This document shows, piece by piece, positions 1 through 9,316 of a stretch of DNA of 64,000 nucleotides. Made by a program: the position numbers and the translations under genes. Location of the stretch: the NCBI RefSeq assembly GCF_018215265.2, contig NZ_CP136562.1, positions 868,001-932,000 on the forward strand. Reading direction: 5' to 3'. The stretch comes from Paenarthrobacter sp. GOM3 (lineage in GTDB: Bacteria > Actinomycetota > Actinomycetes > Actinomycetales > Micrococcaceae). Each line of letters starts with the position of its first letter. Within the stretch, counting starts at the first letter, position 1. The notes below the pieces were generated by a model, which was not told the DNA's origin, made no database searches, and saw nothing but the letters and a program-made list of their open reading frames with translations.

Positions 1-981
1 GTGCGTGAACGCGAGCTGCCATGTACGGTCCAGCATGTCCGTGTTGCCGTAGGGGGACCAGTAATCGCGTTGGCCGTCTTCGCCGAGGCCCAATCGGACA
101 CCGGCCTCGGTGAGGAGCGGGATGGGCAATTGGCCTGCAGCGGAGGGAGCGACCGAGGCCAAGGAAACGTCCAGCTCTGCGAACGCGTCAACGAGCCGGC
201 GGGTAGTGGCCTCGTTGACGCTGCCCAGTTGGTAGGCGTGGGACATGGTCACTTTGCCTTGCATGCCCAGCGCCCGGGTGCGCTCGAGCACCAGATCGGT
301 GCTGAAGACGCCCAGCTCGCCTGGCTCGTGGAGGTGGATATCGATGGGAACCTGGTATTTCTCGGCCAGGCCGAACACGATGTCCAGGTGTTTCGCCGGA
401 TCCCGGTCCAAGGTGCAGGGATCGATGCCGCCCATGACGTTGGCGCCGGCCTTCAGCGCGTCCTCCATGAGTTCCACTGTGCCTTCTTCCAACAGCAACC
501 CGGCCTGGGGGAAAGCGATGATGTCCACGGATGCCTGAGCCGAAAACTTCTCCTTGGCAGCAGCCACCGCCTCGAAGCGTTCCAGTCTGCAGTCCACATC
601 CACCTGCGCGTACGAGCGCACCCGGGTGGTGCCGCGCGCGATCATCCGGCCCAGGGTGTCGTTGACGCGTTCCTGCAGCGGGACCTCGGCGTTGCGCCAG
701 TTCAGGCGATCATTCATCATCATGGTCCACACGCCCGGACCACCGGTGTGCTCGCGGAACGGCAAGCCGATGCGGGTCGAATCGAGGTGCACATGGACAT
801 CGGAGAAGGACGGGAGGAGTAGCCGTCCACGGCCTTCCACCACGGTGACGCTTTCCGGAACTGCACGGGCAGGGTCATGAGGTTCGACGGCGGTGATCTT
901 GCCGCCTGTTTCGCCCGAAACAATGCTGACGTCGCTGAGCTCATGCCCCCACGGGCGAACGGCGCGGATCAGGGTGTTCAA
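1..981 (-). CDS. Cytosine-deaminase-like amidohydrolase (partial, C-terminus off the left edge)
   Basis: The frame is open for 327 codons from a TTG start at 981 to the window edge, so the C-terminus is missing. The TTG follows an AAAGGAG ribosome site by about six bases. The protein has the amidohydrolase metal motif HVHLD (His63/His65), a second IHLHE motif (His216, His218), MSHAY (His248) and GEDGQRD (Asp302), followed by the NTDMLDR stretch typical of the cytosine deaminase/AtzC branch. That branch hydrolyses C-N bonds in pyrimidines, triazines or related cyclic amides; the substrate here is unknown. It is the last gene of a peptide-type ABC operon, 23 bases after the second ATPase gene, so it probably acts in the cytoplasm on what that transporter imports. 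Confidence 0.85.
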   Translation of the reverse strand, partial: MNTLIRAVRPWGHELSDVSIVSGETGGKITAVEPHDPARAVPESVTVVEGRGRLLLPSFSDVHVHLDSTRIGLPFREHTGGPGVWTMMMNDRLNWRNAEVPLQERVNDTLGRMIARGTTRVRSYAQVDVDCRLERFEAVAAAKEKFSAQASVDIIAFPQAGLLLEEGTVELMEDALKAGANVMGGIDPCTLDRDPAKHLDIVFGLAEKYQVPIDIHLHEPGELGVFSTDLVLERTRALGMQGKVTMSHAYQLGSVNEATTRRLVDAFAELDVSLASVAPSAAGQLPIPLLTEAGVRLGLGEDGQRDYWSPYGNTDMLDRTWQLAFTH

Positions 982-1004
982 TGTTTGCTCCTTTGGTAGT
1001 GAAT

Positions 1005-2027
1005 CTATTGCACACCGGCCAGCACGGTTGCGGCCATACCCGTGTGGTGGCAGGCGGGCGCGTCCGGTGTGGCCGGTGTGGGAATCTGGTTCATGCAGCG
1101 TTGGCGTTGTTCCTCGGGAAGCGTGCCGATCAGCGGGCAACGGGTGCGGAAGACGCAACCGCTGGGTGGGTTGGCCGGAGAAGGAAGGTCGCCGCGAAGC
1201 CTGATCTTTACCTGTTCCCGGGCGGCGCGCGGGTCAGGCAACGGCACCGCTGACAACAGTGCCTTGGTGTACGGGTGCAGGGGGTTGCTGAACAAAGCGT
1301 CGCGGGGTCCCTGCTCCACGATCTTGCCCAGGTACATCACCGCAACGTCGTGGGAAATATGCCGGACCACTGAGAGATCGTGGGCGATGAAGATGTAGGA
1401 AACGCCTGTGTCGCGCTGAATCTGTTGCAGGAGATTCACTACCTGCGCCTGCACGGAAACGTCCAGGGCGGAGACGGGTTCATCGCAAACGATCACCGAC
1501 GGGTTCAGGGAGATTGCCCGGGCAATACCGACACGTTGCCGTTGCCCGCCGGAGAACTCATGGGGGAACCGGTTGTAGTGCTCCGGTTTCAGCCCCACCT
1601 GGTCCAGGAGTTCCTTGACCCTGTTCTTGAGGCCACCTGGCGGGTTGATCTTTTGCGCCACCATGGGAGCCGCGATCGCCGTGCCTACGGTTTGGCGGGG
1701 ATTCAATGAAGCAAACGGGTCCTGGAAGATCATTTGGACCTTCCGCCGGAAGTTATACAGGCCCTTTCCGCGCAGTTCACTGATGTCCTCGCCGTCCACG
1801 ACGATCCGTCCGCCGGTCGGGTCCAGCAGCCGCGCCACCATCCGTCCGGTAGTCGACTTACCGCACCCGGACTCGCCCACGAGCCCCAAAGTCTGGCCAC
1901 GGGCCAGACTGAACGACACGCCGTCGACCGCTTTGACTGAGCCCTTGGCGGAGCCGGGAAGGAGGCCGCCCTTCAGCGGGAAGTGCTTTTGCAGGTTCTC
2001 CACCTGCAGAATTGGCTGATGTTCCAT
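1005..2027 (-). CDS. Peptide/nickel-type ABC transporter ATPase (DppF/OppF-like)
   Basis: 340 residues from ATG at 2027. The open frame continues upstream, but that part is a shadow of the preceding ATPase gene; MEHQPILQVENL begins the domain. Walker A is GESGCGKST, the signature is SGGQRQR, and Walker B (VIVCDEPVSALD) and the H-loop (HDLSVV) are intact. The C-terminal oligopeptide/dipeptide transporter extension has the Cys-rich segment CVFRTRCPL. It would pair with the ATPase encoded just upstream to power uptake through the two permeases of this operon. The start lies 8 bases after the previous stop, so the genes are co-transcribed. Confidence 0.9.
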   Translation of the reverse strand: MEHQPILQVENLQKHFPLKGGLLPGSAKGSVKAVDGVSFSLARGQTLGLVGESGCGKSTTGRMVARLLDPTGGRIVVDGEDISELRGKGLYNFRRKVQMIFQDPFASLNPRQTVGTAIAAPMVAQKINPPGGLKNRVKELLDQVGLKPEHYNRFPHEFSGGQRQRVGIARAISLNPSVIVCDEPVSALDVSVQAQVVNLLQQIQRDTGVSYIFIAHDLSVVRHISHDVAVMYLGKIVEQGPRDALFSNPLHPYTKALLSAVPLPDPRAAREQVKIRLRGDLPSPANPPSGCVFRTRCPLIGTLPEEQRQRCMNQIPTPATPDAPACHHTGMAATVLAGVQ

Positions 2028-2035
2028 GACGGGTC

Positions 2036-3082
2036 CTAACGCGAATTCCGGATGGTGATGATCTGCGGGCCGCTCAAGTGGCAGCGCTTGCCGTGCCCGT
2101 CCTCGACCCGCAGTTCGGGACGCTGGCTGGCGCAGACGCCGTCGCCGGCGAGTTCGGCGTACTGGCATCGCGCGCTGAAGATGCAGCCCTTGGGCAGGTC
2201 AAGGAGCGACGGCGGCTGGCCCGGTATGGGGTTCAGCCGGCTTTCCGCGCCGTTCAGGGTGGGCATCGAGTTGAGCAGCCCCAGCGTGTAGGGGTGGCGG
2301 GTGTCGTAGAAGATCCCGTCCACCGGCCCCGACTCGACGCATTGGCCCCCATACATGACCAGCACGTTGTCGCAGACCTCCGCCACCACTCCGAGATCGT
2401 GGGTGATGAGGATGAGCGCCGAGTTGGTTTCTTCCTGGAGTTCGGACATCAGGTCCAGGATCTGCGCCTGGACCGTTACGTCCAGCGCGGTGGTGGGTTC
2501 GTCCGCGATCAACAGTTCGGGTTCGCAGATCAGCGCCATCGCGATCATGGCCCGCTGCCGCATGCCGCCGGAGAAGTGGTGCGGGTACTCGTCATAGCGT
2601 TGCTCCGGGCTGGGGATGCCCACCCTTCCCAGCATGTCGACGGCGGCCGCACGGGCCTGCTTTTTGCTCGCCTTGTTATGTACCAGGTACGCCTCGGCAA
2701 TCTGGTGTCCCACGGTATAGAACGGGTGCAGTGCAGAGAGGGGATCCTGGAAGATCATTCCTATATTGCGGCCACGCAGCTGCCGCATGGCGGATTCGGG
2801 GAGCGTCACCAGGTCCTTGCCCTGGAACATGGCCTGCCCGGTGACCTGCGCGGATGTGCCCTTGAGCAAGCCCATGAGCGCTTGGCTGGTAACGGATTTT
2901 CCGGATCCGGATTCGCCCACGATGCCCAGGGTCTGGCCCCGGTCCAGTGCGAAGTCCATGCCGTTCACTGCGGAGACAACGCCGTCGTCCGTAGGGAACT
3001 TTACGGTGAGGCCGCGGACCTCGAGGAAGGGGGTGCCGGCCGCGGCGCTCGCCGTTGCCGTTGCTGTACTCAACTGGGTCAT
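2036..3082 (-). CDS. Peptide/nickel-type ABC transporter ATPase (DppD/OppD-like)
   Basis: 348 residues. An alanine/threonine-rich tail precedes the ABC domain. Walker A is GESGSGKSV, the signature is SGGMRQR, Walker B is [12 protein letters not shown] and the switch is THDLGVV. The C-terminal extension has the Cys-containing CIFSARCQY segment of the oligopeptide ATPase family. The start at 3082 overlaps the stop of the permease gene (3079) by four bases, indicating translational coupling. It forms a heterodimeric ATPase with the DppF-like protein. Confidence 0.9.
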   Translation of the reverse strand: MTQLSTATATASAAAGTPFLEVRGLTVKFPTDDGVVSAVNGMDFALDRGQTLGIVGESGSGKSVTSQALMGLLKGTSAQVTGQAMFQGKDLVTLPESAMRQLRGRNIGMIFQDPLSALHPFYTVGHQIAEAYLVHNKASKKQARAAAVDMLGRVGIPSPEQRYDEYPHHFSGGMRQRAMIAMALICEPELLIADEPTTALDVTVQAQILDLMSELQEETNSALILITHDLGVVAEVCDNVLVMYGGQCVESGPVDGIFYDTRHPYTLGLLNSMPTLNGAESRLNPIPGQPPSLLDLPKGCIFSARCQYAELAGDGVCASQRPELRVEDGHGKRCHLSGPQIITIRNSR

Positions 3083-4080
3083 TGGAGCCTCACTCGGGGG
3101 TCGATGGCGGCATAGGCAAGGTCCACCGCGACGTTGGCGACGATGACGAAGAACGCGGCGAGCATGGTGATGGCCATGGTGACCGGGAGGTCCCCGGAGA
3201 TGGCAGCATGCACTGCCGTGAAGCCGAGGCCGGGGACGGAGAAGATCTGTTCGGTGAGGACGGCCCCACCGAGCAGCAGGCCGATGTCCATCCCCAGCAT
3301 GGTGACCACAGGCGTGATGCCCGCACGCACACCATGTTTGAAAGTCACGGTTCGCGGCGCCAGGCCCTTGGCACGGGCAGTCCGGATGAAGTCCTCGCCG
3401 AACGTCTCAATCATGTTGGTCCGGGTGACACGGATATAGGAAGCACTGAAGAGGACGGCCAGTGCGATCCAGGGCAGCAGGTAGTTGGCCACCCAGGCCC
3501 CGGGACCGTGGGGACCGAAGGGGCTGTTGATCTCGTTCGTGGTGAACGGCAACAGGTGCAGTTGGTTGACGAACAGGAGCAGCAGGAACAGGCCGGTGAC
3601 CGGGATGGGCAGGGAAACGCCAACAGAGGCTGCGCCCACAATGACCTTGTCTACCGGTGAACCCTTGCGCAGGGCCGCCAGGAGGCCGAGCCCGACGCCG
3701 GTGATGGTCCACAGGACCAGGGCGCCGATGGCCATGGAGAACGTGTAGGGGAGGGAACGGGCAATGATGTCGGCTACGTTCTCATTGGTTTGGAAGGACT
3801 TGCCCAGGCACGGCCACTCGCACAGCGTCTGGGCCCCGGGGGCGCCGATCATCCGTGACGAGAACAGGCCCCGGACGTAGTCGAAGTACTGCAGAAAGAA
3901 CGGTTGGTCCATGCCCAGGGCAACCCGTGCCTCGGCTACGCGCTCGGGCGTGCATTCCTGGCCGCAGGCAGCAGCGGCAGGATCGGATGGGCCCAGCTGG
4001 AAGAGCGTGAAGGTGATGAAACTGACCGCGGCGAGAAGCAGTACCAGCGATCCGGTCCGGCGAAGAATGAAAGTCATCAT
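3079..4080 (-). CDS. Peptide-type ABC transporter permease (DppB-like)
   Basis: 333 residues. It has the DppB/OppB layout: a first membrane segment at about residues 9-29, a long external loop, then five more membrane segments. The cytoplasmic coupling loop contains FIRTARAKGL, and the usual DPRVRLQ ends the protein. The external loop (about residues 36-95) is long and has a CGQEC pair and a CEWPC pair, which could form disulfides outside the membrane. Two adjacent ATG codons (4080, 4077) are both possible starts. The gene lies between the binding-protein gene and the ATPases. Confidence 0.88.
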   Translation of the reverse strand: MMTFILRRTGSLVLLLAAVSFITFTLFQLGPSDPAAAACGQECTPERVAEARVALGMDQPFFLQYFDYVRGLFSSRMIGAPGAQTLCEWPCLGKSFQTNENVADIIARSLPYTFSMAIGALVLWTITGVGLGLLAALRKGSPVDKVIVGAASVGVSLPIPVTGLFLLLLFVNQLHLLPFTTNEINSPFGPHGPGAWVANYLLPWIALAVLFSASYIRVTRTNMIETFGEDFIRTARAKGLAPRTVTFKHGVRAGITPVVTMLGMDIGLLLGGAVLTEQIFSVPGLGFTAVHAAISGDLPVTMAITMLAAFFVIVANVAVDLAYAAIDPRVRLQ

Positions 4081-4090
4081 GGTGGTGGTT

Positions 4091-4120
4091 GCGGGCCGCC
4101 CGCTGGTGCAGGCGGCCCGC
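4091..4120 (-). other. Strong intergenic hairpin between binding protein and permease genes
   Basis: A perfect 10-base inverted repeat (GCGGGCCGCC and its complement) with a 10-base spacer sits 24 bases after the binding-protein stop and about 10 bases before the permease start. There is no T-run, so it is not a full terminator. Hairpins here commonly protect the upstream binding-protein mRNA and reduce read-through to the membrane components. It may also limit access to the permease ribosome site. Confidence 0.6.
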
Positions 4121-4143
4121 TTCTCCTTCTGGACGAAGCCCGG

Positions 4144-5868
4144 TTATTGCTCGACGCCGACGATCGAGAGGTCGATGCCGCCGAAGAAGTAACCCACTTG
4201 GGCGTTGCGGACGTTGGAACCGACCACGCTGTTGGTGTGGCTTCGGATGAGCGGAACGATCGGGTAGGTCTTCAAAGCTGAGCCGAACGCCTCGGACCAC
4301 TTCTTACCGAGTTCCTCCGAGGTTCCGTCGGTGTTGCGCAGCTCGTACATGGCCTTGGATACTACGGGGTCGAAGTACCGGGAGGTGTTGGAGAACCCGT
4401 AGCTGGTGCCGTCATTGTTCGGTCCCAGCAGCGGATCAGCGGACGTGCGCACTGACGCCGGGTCGGCACCGCCGCACCAGCCGGAGCGTCCCATGTCCGG
4501 AAGCTGCTCGCTGGCCAGGACCGAGTACTAGTTCGGTGCTGGAATCGGCACAAGTTCCACGTCGATTCCCAAGGCCTTAAGGTTCTGCTGGACAACGGTG
4601 CCGGTGTTCTTGAAAGCATCGCGGTTGTTGGCGTAACCGTAGGTGAGGGTCTTGGGGTAGTCCTTGCCCTCCAGGAGCTTCTTGGCTTCCTCGAGCTTCG
4701 GCTTGCCGGTGGGGTCGAGCTCCAGCTCAGTTTCCACGTACCCGCGCATCTTCGCGTTCAGCGGACTCTGGGTGAGCTCCCCGAAGCGGCGGCCACCGTA
4801 CTGAACCAGGATGGACTGCCGGTCCAAGGCCAGTGCGATCGCCTTGCGGACATCCGGGTCCTTGATCTTTTGGGTATTCAGGCTCAGCACATCGTTGCAG
4901 CCCAGCAGCCCGGAGGCCACGCGGTCCTTCACTTTGGCGTCTGCGAGCTTGGCGGAATCTGAAGTCTGCAGTGCGCCATTGGAGTCGAGCGTGATGGCGT
5001 TGGGGTCCGAGTCGGCAAGCAACTGCTGGCTGATGGTGGCCTGGGACGTCGAAAGCGAGAAGCTGAAGGTGTCCGGGAGCGCCGAGCGGTTGGGGTCCGT
5101 GGCAGGATCCCAGTGCGGGTTGCGGACCAGTTTCAGGGACTTGCCGCGGTTGTAGGACTCCACCATGTACGGCCCGGAGGACACGGGGTGGTTGGTGTAG
5201 TCCAGCTTGGTGTCCTTGGCCTTCGGAACCGGGGCCGTGTTGGAGCGGGAAGCCAGCGCCGGGAACTCCGCGAACGGCTTCTTCAGGTGGAAGACCACGG
5301 TGCGGTCGTCGGGTGTTTCAACGGCCTTGAGTACAGCGGAAGGGTCCTTGTACGGCCCCTTGTACCCGCCGGCGTCGAGCGCTGCATTCAACTCCTGCGG
5401 CGCCTGGGTGAAGACGTCCTGCGCGAAGGTGCGCTCCACGCCGTATTTGATGTCGGCGGAGGTGATGGGCGTGCCGTCCTCGAACTTCACGCCTTCTTTG
5501 AGGGTGAACGTCCAGCTGAGGCCGTCGTCGGAGACCTTGCCGGTGTCCGTAGCGAGGTCCGGGACCACGGTGGGCGGCTGGCCTGCCGTTTCCTTGGCCA
5601 TGGTCAACGTGCGGTAGTACAGCTGGCCCACGTTGGCCGTCTGGACGTAGTTGCTGTTGCCAGGATCCAGGGTCTGGAAATCGGAGGACATCAACACATT
5701 GATGTTTCCGCCCTTGCCGCTGAAGCCGGACTTGACCACAACCGGGGCAAGTTCCGTGACCGACTGGGCCGGGTTGGAGTTGCTGGGCTGGTTCTGTCCG
5801 GCGCCACAACCGGTGGCGGCTACGGCGATCAGCACGGAAAGTGCCAAGGCTCTTGCAGGGGTTTTCAT
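4144..5868 (-). pseudogene. Peptide-type ABC solute-binding lipoprotein interrupted by an in-frame amber codon
   Basis: The reading frame codes for a family-5 extracellular binding protein but has one TAG at 4530-4528. Before it are 446 codons ending VELVPIPAPN. After it the same frame resumes with YSVLASEQLPDMGRSGWC and runs 128 codons to TAA at 4144. Both halves are in one frame, with no insertion or deletion, and together give about 574 residues, normal for the family. The N-terminus has a lipoprotein signal with lipobox around ATGC, and AAGGAG precedes the ATG. The gene is therefore a recent nonsense allele, a read-through case or a sequencing error. A product ending at the stop would lack the last fifth of the protein, including part of the binding lobe. 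Confidence 0.8.
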
Positions 5869-5911
5869 GATGCTCCTTGAGGGGATGGTGATGCGGGGAT
5901 GAATGCGGGGT

Positions 5912-6961
5912 TCAGTGGCGGGAAGCTTTGGGGTCCAGCGCGTCCCTTACGGCGTCGCCCAGGAGGTTGAACGCCAGGACGGTGACGATGAGCATGACGC
6001 CGGGAACGGCCAGGAACCATGGATCGCTGAGGTACCAGTTGCCGGATTGGGCGGCGTTCAGCATCTGGCCCCACGACGGTGTGGGGTCCTTGACGCCGAC
6101 GCCCAGGAAGGACAGTGCCGCTTCGGCGGAGATGTTGGTGGGGATCAGCATGGTGGCGTACACCAGCACAACTCCCATGACGTTGGGGATGATCTGCCGG
6201 AACAGGACGCTCAGGTGCGAGGCACCGAAGGACCTGGCGGCTTCCACGAATTCGCGCTCGCGGAGGCTCAGTACTTGGCCCCGGACAATGCGGGCGAGGT
6301 AGGCCCAGCCGAAGAAGCCAAGGATGATCACCAGTGATGCCATGGGCAGGAAGCTACCTTCGCCCAGCGGGGTATCCCGGAGCCGTGACTGCAGGATGGG
6401 CGTCAGTGACAGCACCAGGAGGAGATGCGGAAACGCGAGGAACAGGTCCATGATGCGGCTGATGATCGCGTCCGTTTTGCCGCCAAAGTAGCCCGCAGCC
6501 GCGCCCAGTACCGTTCCGAGGACTACGGAAACAGCGGTGGACAGCAAAGCGATGGTGAGGGAGACCTGGCCGCCGTGGGCAAGCCTGGCGAAGAGGTCGC
6601 GGCCCAAGCCAGGCTCCACGCCCAACCAGTGCTGGGCTGAGGGATACATGTAGCCCGGGAGCGGCAGCCCGGGTGTTTGGAAGTCGTCCAGCACCTCCGG
6701 GCTGGTATTCGACGTAAAGGGGTCGTTTCCCGACATGGCGCTTAATACGGGAGCCAGGATGGCGAACAACATGATGGCCACCACCACGCACAGGCTGAGG
6801 AGCGCGATCTTGCTGCGACGGATCCGCATCCACGCGGTGGCGAGCAGTGAGCGCGCCTCGGCAGGTGCCTTGGACTCCGGCGTCGTTGCCGGAGGAAGCG
6901 GTGGGCTGCCGGTATTCGGTTCGATGGACTGTAACTGGGTCAACGGTTCTGCTCGATTCAT
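5912..6961 (-). CDS. Peptide-type ABC transporter permease (DppC-like)
   Basis: 349 residues. A long N-terminal tail rich in proline and alanine precedes the first membrane segment (about residues 53-75). Next comes the DppC-type periplasmic segment containing HWLGVEPGLGRDLFARL, then five membrane segments and the coupling motif FVEAARSFGAS; the end is ALDPKASRH. This is the promoter-proximal gene of the leftward ABC operon. The ribosome site is weak: a GGAG lies about 15 bases from the ATG, inside a short GGAGC/GCTCC hairpin. Its control region is shared with the divergent amidohydrolase at 7111. Confidence 0.88.
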   Translation of the reverse strand: MNRAEPLTQLQSIEPNTGSPPLPPATTPESKAPAEARSLLATAWMRIRRSKIALLSLCVVVAIMLFAILAPVLSAMSGNDPFTSNTSPEVLDDFQTPGLPLPGYMYPSAQHWLGVEPGLGRDLFARLAHGGQVSLTIALLSTAVSVVLGTVLGAAAGYFGGKTDAIISRIMDLFLAFPHLLLVLSLTPILQSRLRDTPLGEGSFLPMASLVIILGFFGWAYLARIVRGQVLSLREREFVEAARSFGASHLSVLFRQIIPNVMGVVLVYATMLIPTNISAEAALSFLGVGVKDPTPSWGQMLNAAQSGNWYLSDPWFLAVPGVMLIVTVLAFNLLGDAVRDALDPKASRH

Positions 6962-6987
6962 GATCCGAGGAGCGTGCTCCGGAGTTC

Positions 6988-7059
6988 TTGTATACCAAAA
7001 TAGATTAGAGCAGGATTCATGCGATGTAAATCACAAATAATGTACTGTTTGGAATACCA
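6988..7059. promoter_or_regulatory. Paired GntR-type operator candidates in the divergent promoter region
   Basis: Two related near-palindromes lie in the 149 bases between the divergent starts: TTGTATACCAA (6988-6998) and TTGGAATACCA (7049-7059), 61 bases apart. They resemble the TTGGTATACCAA-type sites bound by several FCD-domain GntR regulators such as UxuR/ExuR. A GntR/FCD regulator is encoded at 8630-9313, directly behind the rightward gene, and is the obvious candidate ligand. The assignment is an inference from sequence pattern and neighbourhood. Confidence 0.45.
7020..7035. promoter_or_regulatory. CRP/GlxR-like binding site
   Basis: TGCGATGTAAATCACA matches the cAMP-receptor consensus TGTGA-N6-TCACA with one mismatch. 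It lies between the two GntR-type sites and upstream of both divergent genes. Such a site would fit catabolite control of a scavenging operon. The match is short and could be chance. Confidence 0.4.
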
Positions 7060-7110
7060 GAGAGTTTCCTGCGTAAGTCAGCGCTGGACAGGAACAACGA
7101 GGAGTTGCCC

Positions 7111-8577
7111 GTGCCAACCAAGGTCACCGCCCGCTACGTGCTGGGCCACCACAACGGACACCACGTCCTCCTCGAGGACGCCTGCGTTGTGTACGACGGC
7201 TCCACCATTGAGTACGTTGGCCATGACTACACCGGGCCCGTGGATGAGGAGCGCCGGCTTGGTGACGCGCTGCTGATGCCCGGCCTGATCGACCTCGACG
7301 CGCTCACGGACGTCGACCACCTCATCCTGGACAGCTGGGCCGGACCGGAACAGGCCAAAGGACACCAGTGGTCGGAGGACTACTTCCGGAACCGCCGCGC
7401 AGACGTCTTCACCGCCGAAGAGCGCCAGCAAATCCGCGAGTACGCGCTGATCCAGCTCATCCTGCACGGCATCACCACCTACATGCCCATCGCCTCCGAA
7501 GTGCACTCCGAATGGGCCGAGTCCTTCGATGAGCTGGTGGGAATGGCCGACACCAGTCGACGACTGGGCCTGCGCGGCTTCCTGGGTCCTGCGTACCGCT
7601 CGGGCGTGAACGTCGTCCTGGCGAGCGGCGAACGTTCGGTGATGTTCGACGTCGAGCGTGGCCGTGAGGGCTTTGCGGATGCTTTGCGCTTCATTGACCA
7701 CGCGACGAAACGCAACGATCCACTGGTAACTGGCGTCCTGCTCCCGTGCCGGATCGAAACGCTGGACATCGGGCTGCTGAAGGAAACGTCGGCGGCCTCC
7801 GCGGCAAGGGACGTCCTGGTGCGCCTCCATTCCCTGCAAGGCCTGGTGGAGCGTGAACTTATCCTGGACTGGCATGGGGTGACCCCGCTTGAGCTACTTG
7901 AACAGGTGGGTTTGCTGGGCGAACGGCTGCTGATTCCGCACGCCACCTACACGGACCGCAACCCGGCCGTGCTCGGGGAGGACCGCGGCGACCTCTCCAT
8001 GCTGGCGGACAGCGGCGCGAGCATCATCCACTGCCCGCTGACATCCATGCGCTACGGCAGCACACTGGACTCCTTCAACGCCTACAAGGCAGCGGGCATC
8101 AACATTTCGCTGGGCACCGATTCCTTCCCGCCGGATCTGATCCGTGGAATCGACGCCGGGGTGCAGCTCGCCAAAATCGTCGCAGGAAACAACGACGCCG
8201 GCGGCGTCGCCGGATACTTCGATGCAGCGACGCTGGGTGGTGCGCATGCCCTCCGCCGGCCGGACCTGGGACGGTTGGAGCCCGGGGCGCAAGCGGACCT
8301 GGTGGCCTTCTCCTTGGGAGATATCCGTGACGGCGTCCACGACGACCCACTCCGGACCCTCGTCCTGAACGGGACAGCCCGCCAGGCCGTGCTGTCCGTG
8401 GTGGCCGGCCGAACCATCATGGCTGACGGCGCGATCGAAGGGGTGGACCTGGACCATTGGCGCCTGAAGGGCCAGGAATTGTTCGACAAGATGCGCCAGG
8501 CCTACAGCGTTCGGGACACTCGGAACCGCCCGGCCAATGAGCTGTTTCCTCCCGTGTATGCTCGGTTGGAACGCTGA
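7111..8577 (+). CDS. Amidohydrolase of the chlorohydrolase/TRZ-ATZ superfamily with an altered first metal motif
   Basis: 488 residues from GTG at 7111, chosen over the TTG at 7105 because ACGAGGAG ends six bases before the GTG. The fold is an amidohydrolase barrel with a composite N-terminal beta domain. Later metal ligands can be seen: His240 in VRLHS, His277 in LIPHATY and Asp336 in LGTDSF. The usual HxH after the first strand is replaced by Asp61-Leu-Asp63 in PGLIDLDALTDVDH. The enzyme may use different metal coordination or may not be a hydrolase. It diverges from an ABC operon ending in another amidohydrolase and precedes a GntR gene, so the three probably serve one substrate. Its substrate cannot be read from the sequence. 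Confidence 0.82.
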   Translation: MPTKVTARYVLGHHNGHHVLLEDACVVYDGSTIEYVGHDYTGPVDEERRLGDALLMPGLIDLDALTDVDHLILDSWAGPEQAKGHQWSEDYFRNRRADVFTAEERQQIREYALIQLILHGITTYMPIASEVHSEWAESFDELVGMADTSRRLGLRGFLGPAYRSGVNVVLASGERSVMFDVERGREGFADALRFIDHATKRNDPLVTGVLLPCRIETLDIGLLKETSAASAARDVLVRLHSLQGLVERELILDWHGVTPLELLEQVGLLGERLLIPHATYTDRNPAVLGEDRGDLSMLADSGASIIHCPLTSMRYGSTLDSFNAYKAAGINISLGTDSFPPDLIRGIDAGVQLAKIVAGNNDAGGVAGYFDAATLGGAHALRRPDLGRLEPGAQADLVAFSLGDIRDGVHDDPLRTLVLNGTARQAVLSVVAGRTIMADGAIEGVDLDHWRLKGQELFDKMRQAYSVRDTRNRPANELFPPVYARLER

Positions 8578-8629
8578 CCGGCGCCGTCCGGCACATGAGG
8601 CGTACAAGGGTGTGAAGGAAGGTTTGACA

Positions 8630-9313
8630 GTGGCTGAGGCGATGCCGGAAACCGGAACGGGCCGCGACGATGAGGCCCGCGCCGAGAACGTCTACCAACT
8701 GGTGCTCGAAGGCATAGTCACAGGCACGTACGCCCAGGGCATGCGTTTGCGCGAACGCGAGCTATCCGAGGTTTACAACGTCTCCCGCATTCCCGTGCGT
8801 GAAGCCATCCAACGCTTGGAACAGGACGGTTTTGTCCAGACGTTCCCGCGCCGCGGCGCCGTGGTCCGGCAACTGACGCTCACCGACGTCAACGAGCTCT
8901 TCGACATCCGGCTGTGCCTGGAAACGTTCGCTGCCAGGATGGCTGCCACGCGGGTTGCCGAAGGGGCCGACGGCGGTCGCTTGGAGGAGCTCATGCAGGC
9001 CTCCACGGCGGCCATTGATGAGGACCGGACCGAGGACGTCGCTGTTATCAGCGCCGAACTCCATGCCGAAATCGTCCGCCTGTCCGGAAACCGGCTGCTG
9101 ATCGAGTCCGTGAAGCCGTTGTTCGGCAGGATGCGTTGGATCTTCGGGCTGGCGCATAACCGAAGCAATGAACTCCAACGCGACGAACACACGGAGCTAT
9201 GCAACGCCATCTTGAAAGGCCGGCCGGACCTGGCCTACTCCCTGGCGTACTCGCACATCGAACTGGGCCGCGAACCGGTCCTTTCAGGGCTCGCCGAGAC
9301 CCTGGAACCGTGA
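8630..9313 (+). CDS. GntR-family transcriptional regulator with FCD domain
   Basis: 227 residues from GTG at 8630, which has AAGGAAGG seven bases upstream. The open frame reaches back to 8537, but that part overlaps the preceding gene. The N-terminal winged helix (about residues 17-85) has the GntR signature LRERELSEVYNVSRIPVREA. The C-terminal all-helical FCD domain has DIRLCLETFAARMA, HAEIVRLSGN and a terminal HIELGREPV segment; its histidines suggest a metal or carboxylate pocket. It lies 52 bases behind the amidohydrolase, in the same direction, and probably controls the divergent promoter region at 6962-7110. Confidence 0.88.
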   Translation: MAEAMPETGTGRDDEARAENVYQLVLEGIVTGTYAQGMRLRERELSEVYNVSRIPVREAIQRLEQDGFVQTFPRRGAVVRQLTLTDVNELFDIRLCLETFAARMAATRVAEGADGGRLEELMQASTAAIDEDRTEDVAVISAELHAEIVRLSGNRLLIESVKPLFGRMRWIFGLAHNRSNELQRDEHTELCNAILKGRPDLAYSLAYSHIELGREPVLSGLAETLEP

Positions 9314-9316
9314 GCC

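Noticed and set aside
1..822. A rightward open frame at the left edge
   Set aside because: It is antisense to the amidohydrolase with complete metal motifs on the other strand.
4144..4494. A separate 116-codon gene downstream of the truncated binding protein
   Set aside because: It is in the same frame as the upstream gene and continues the same protein family; it is the remainder after the amber codon, not a new gene.
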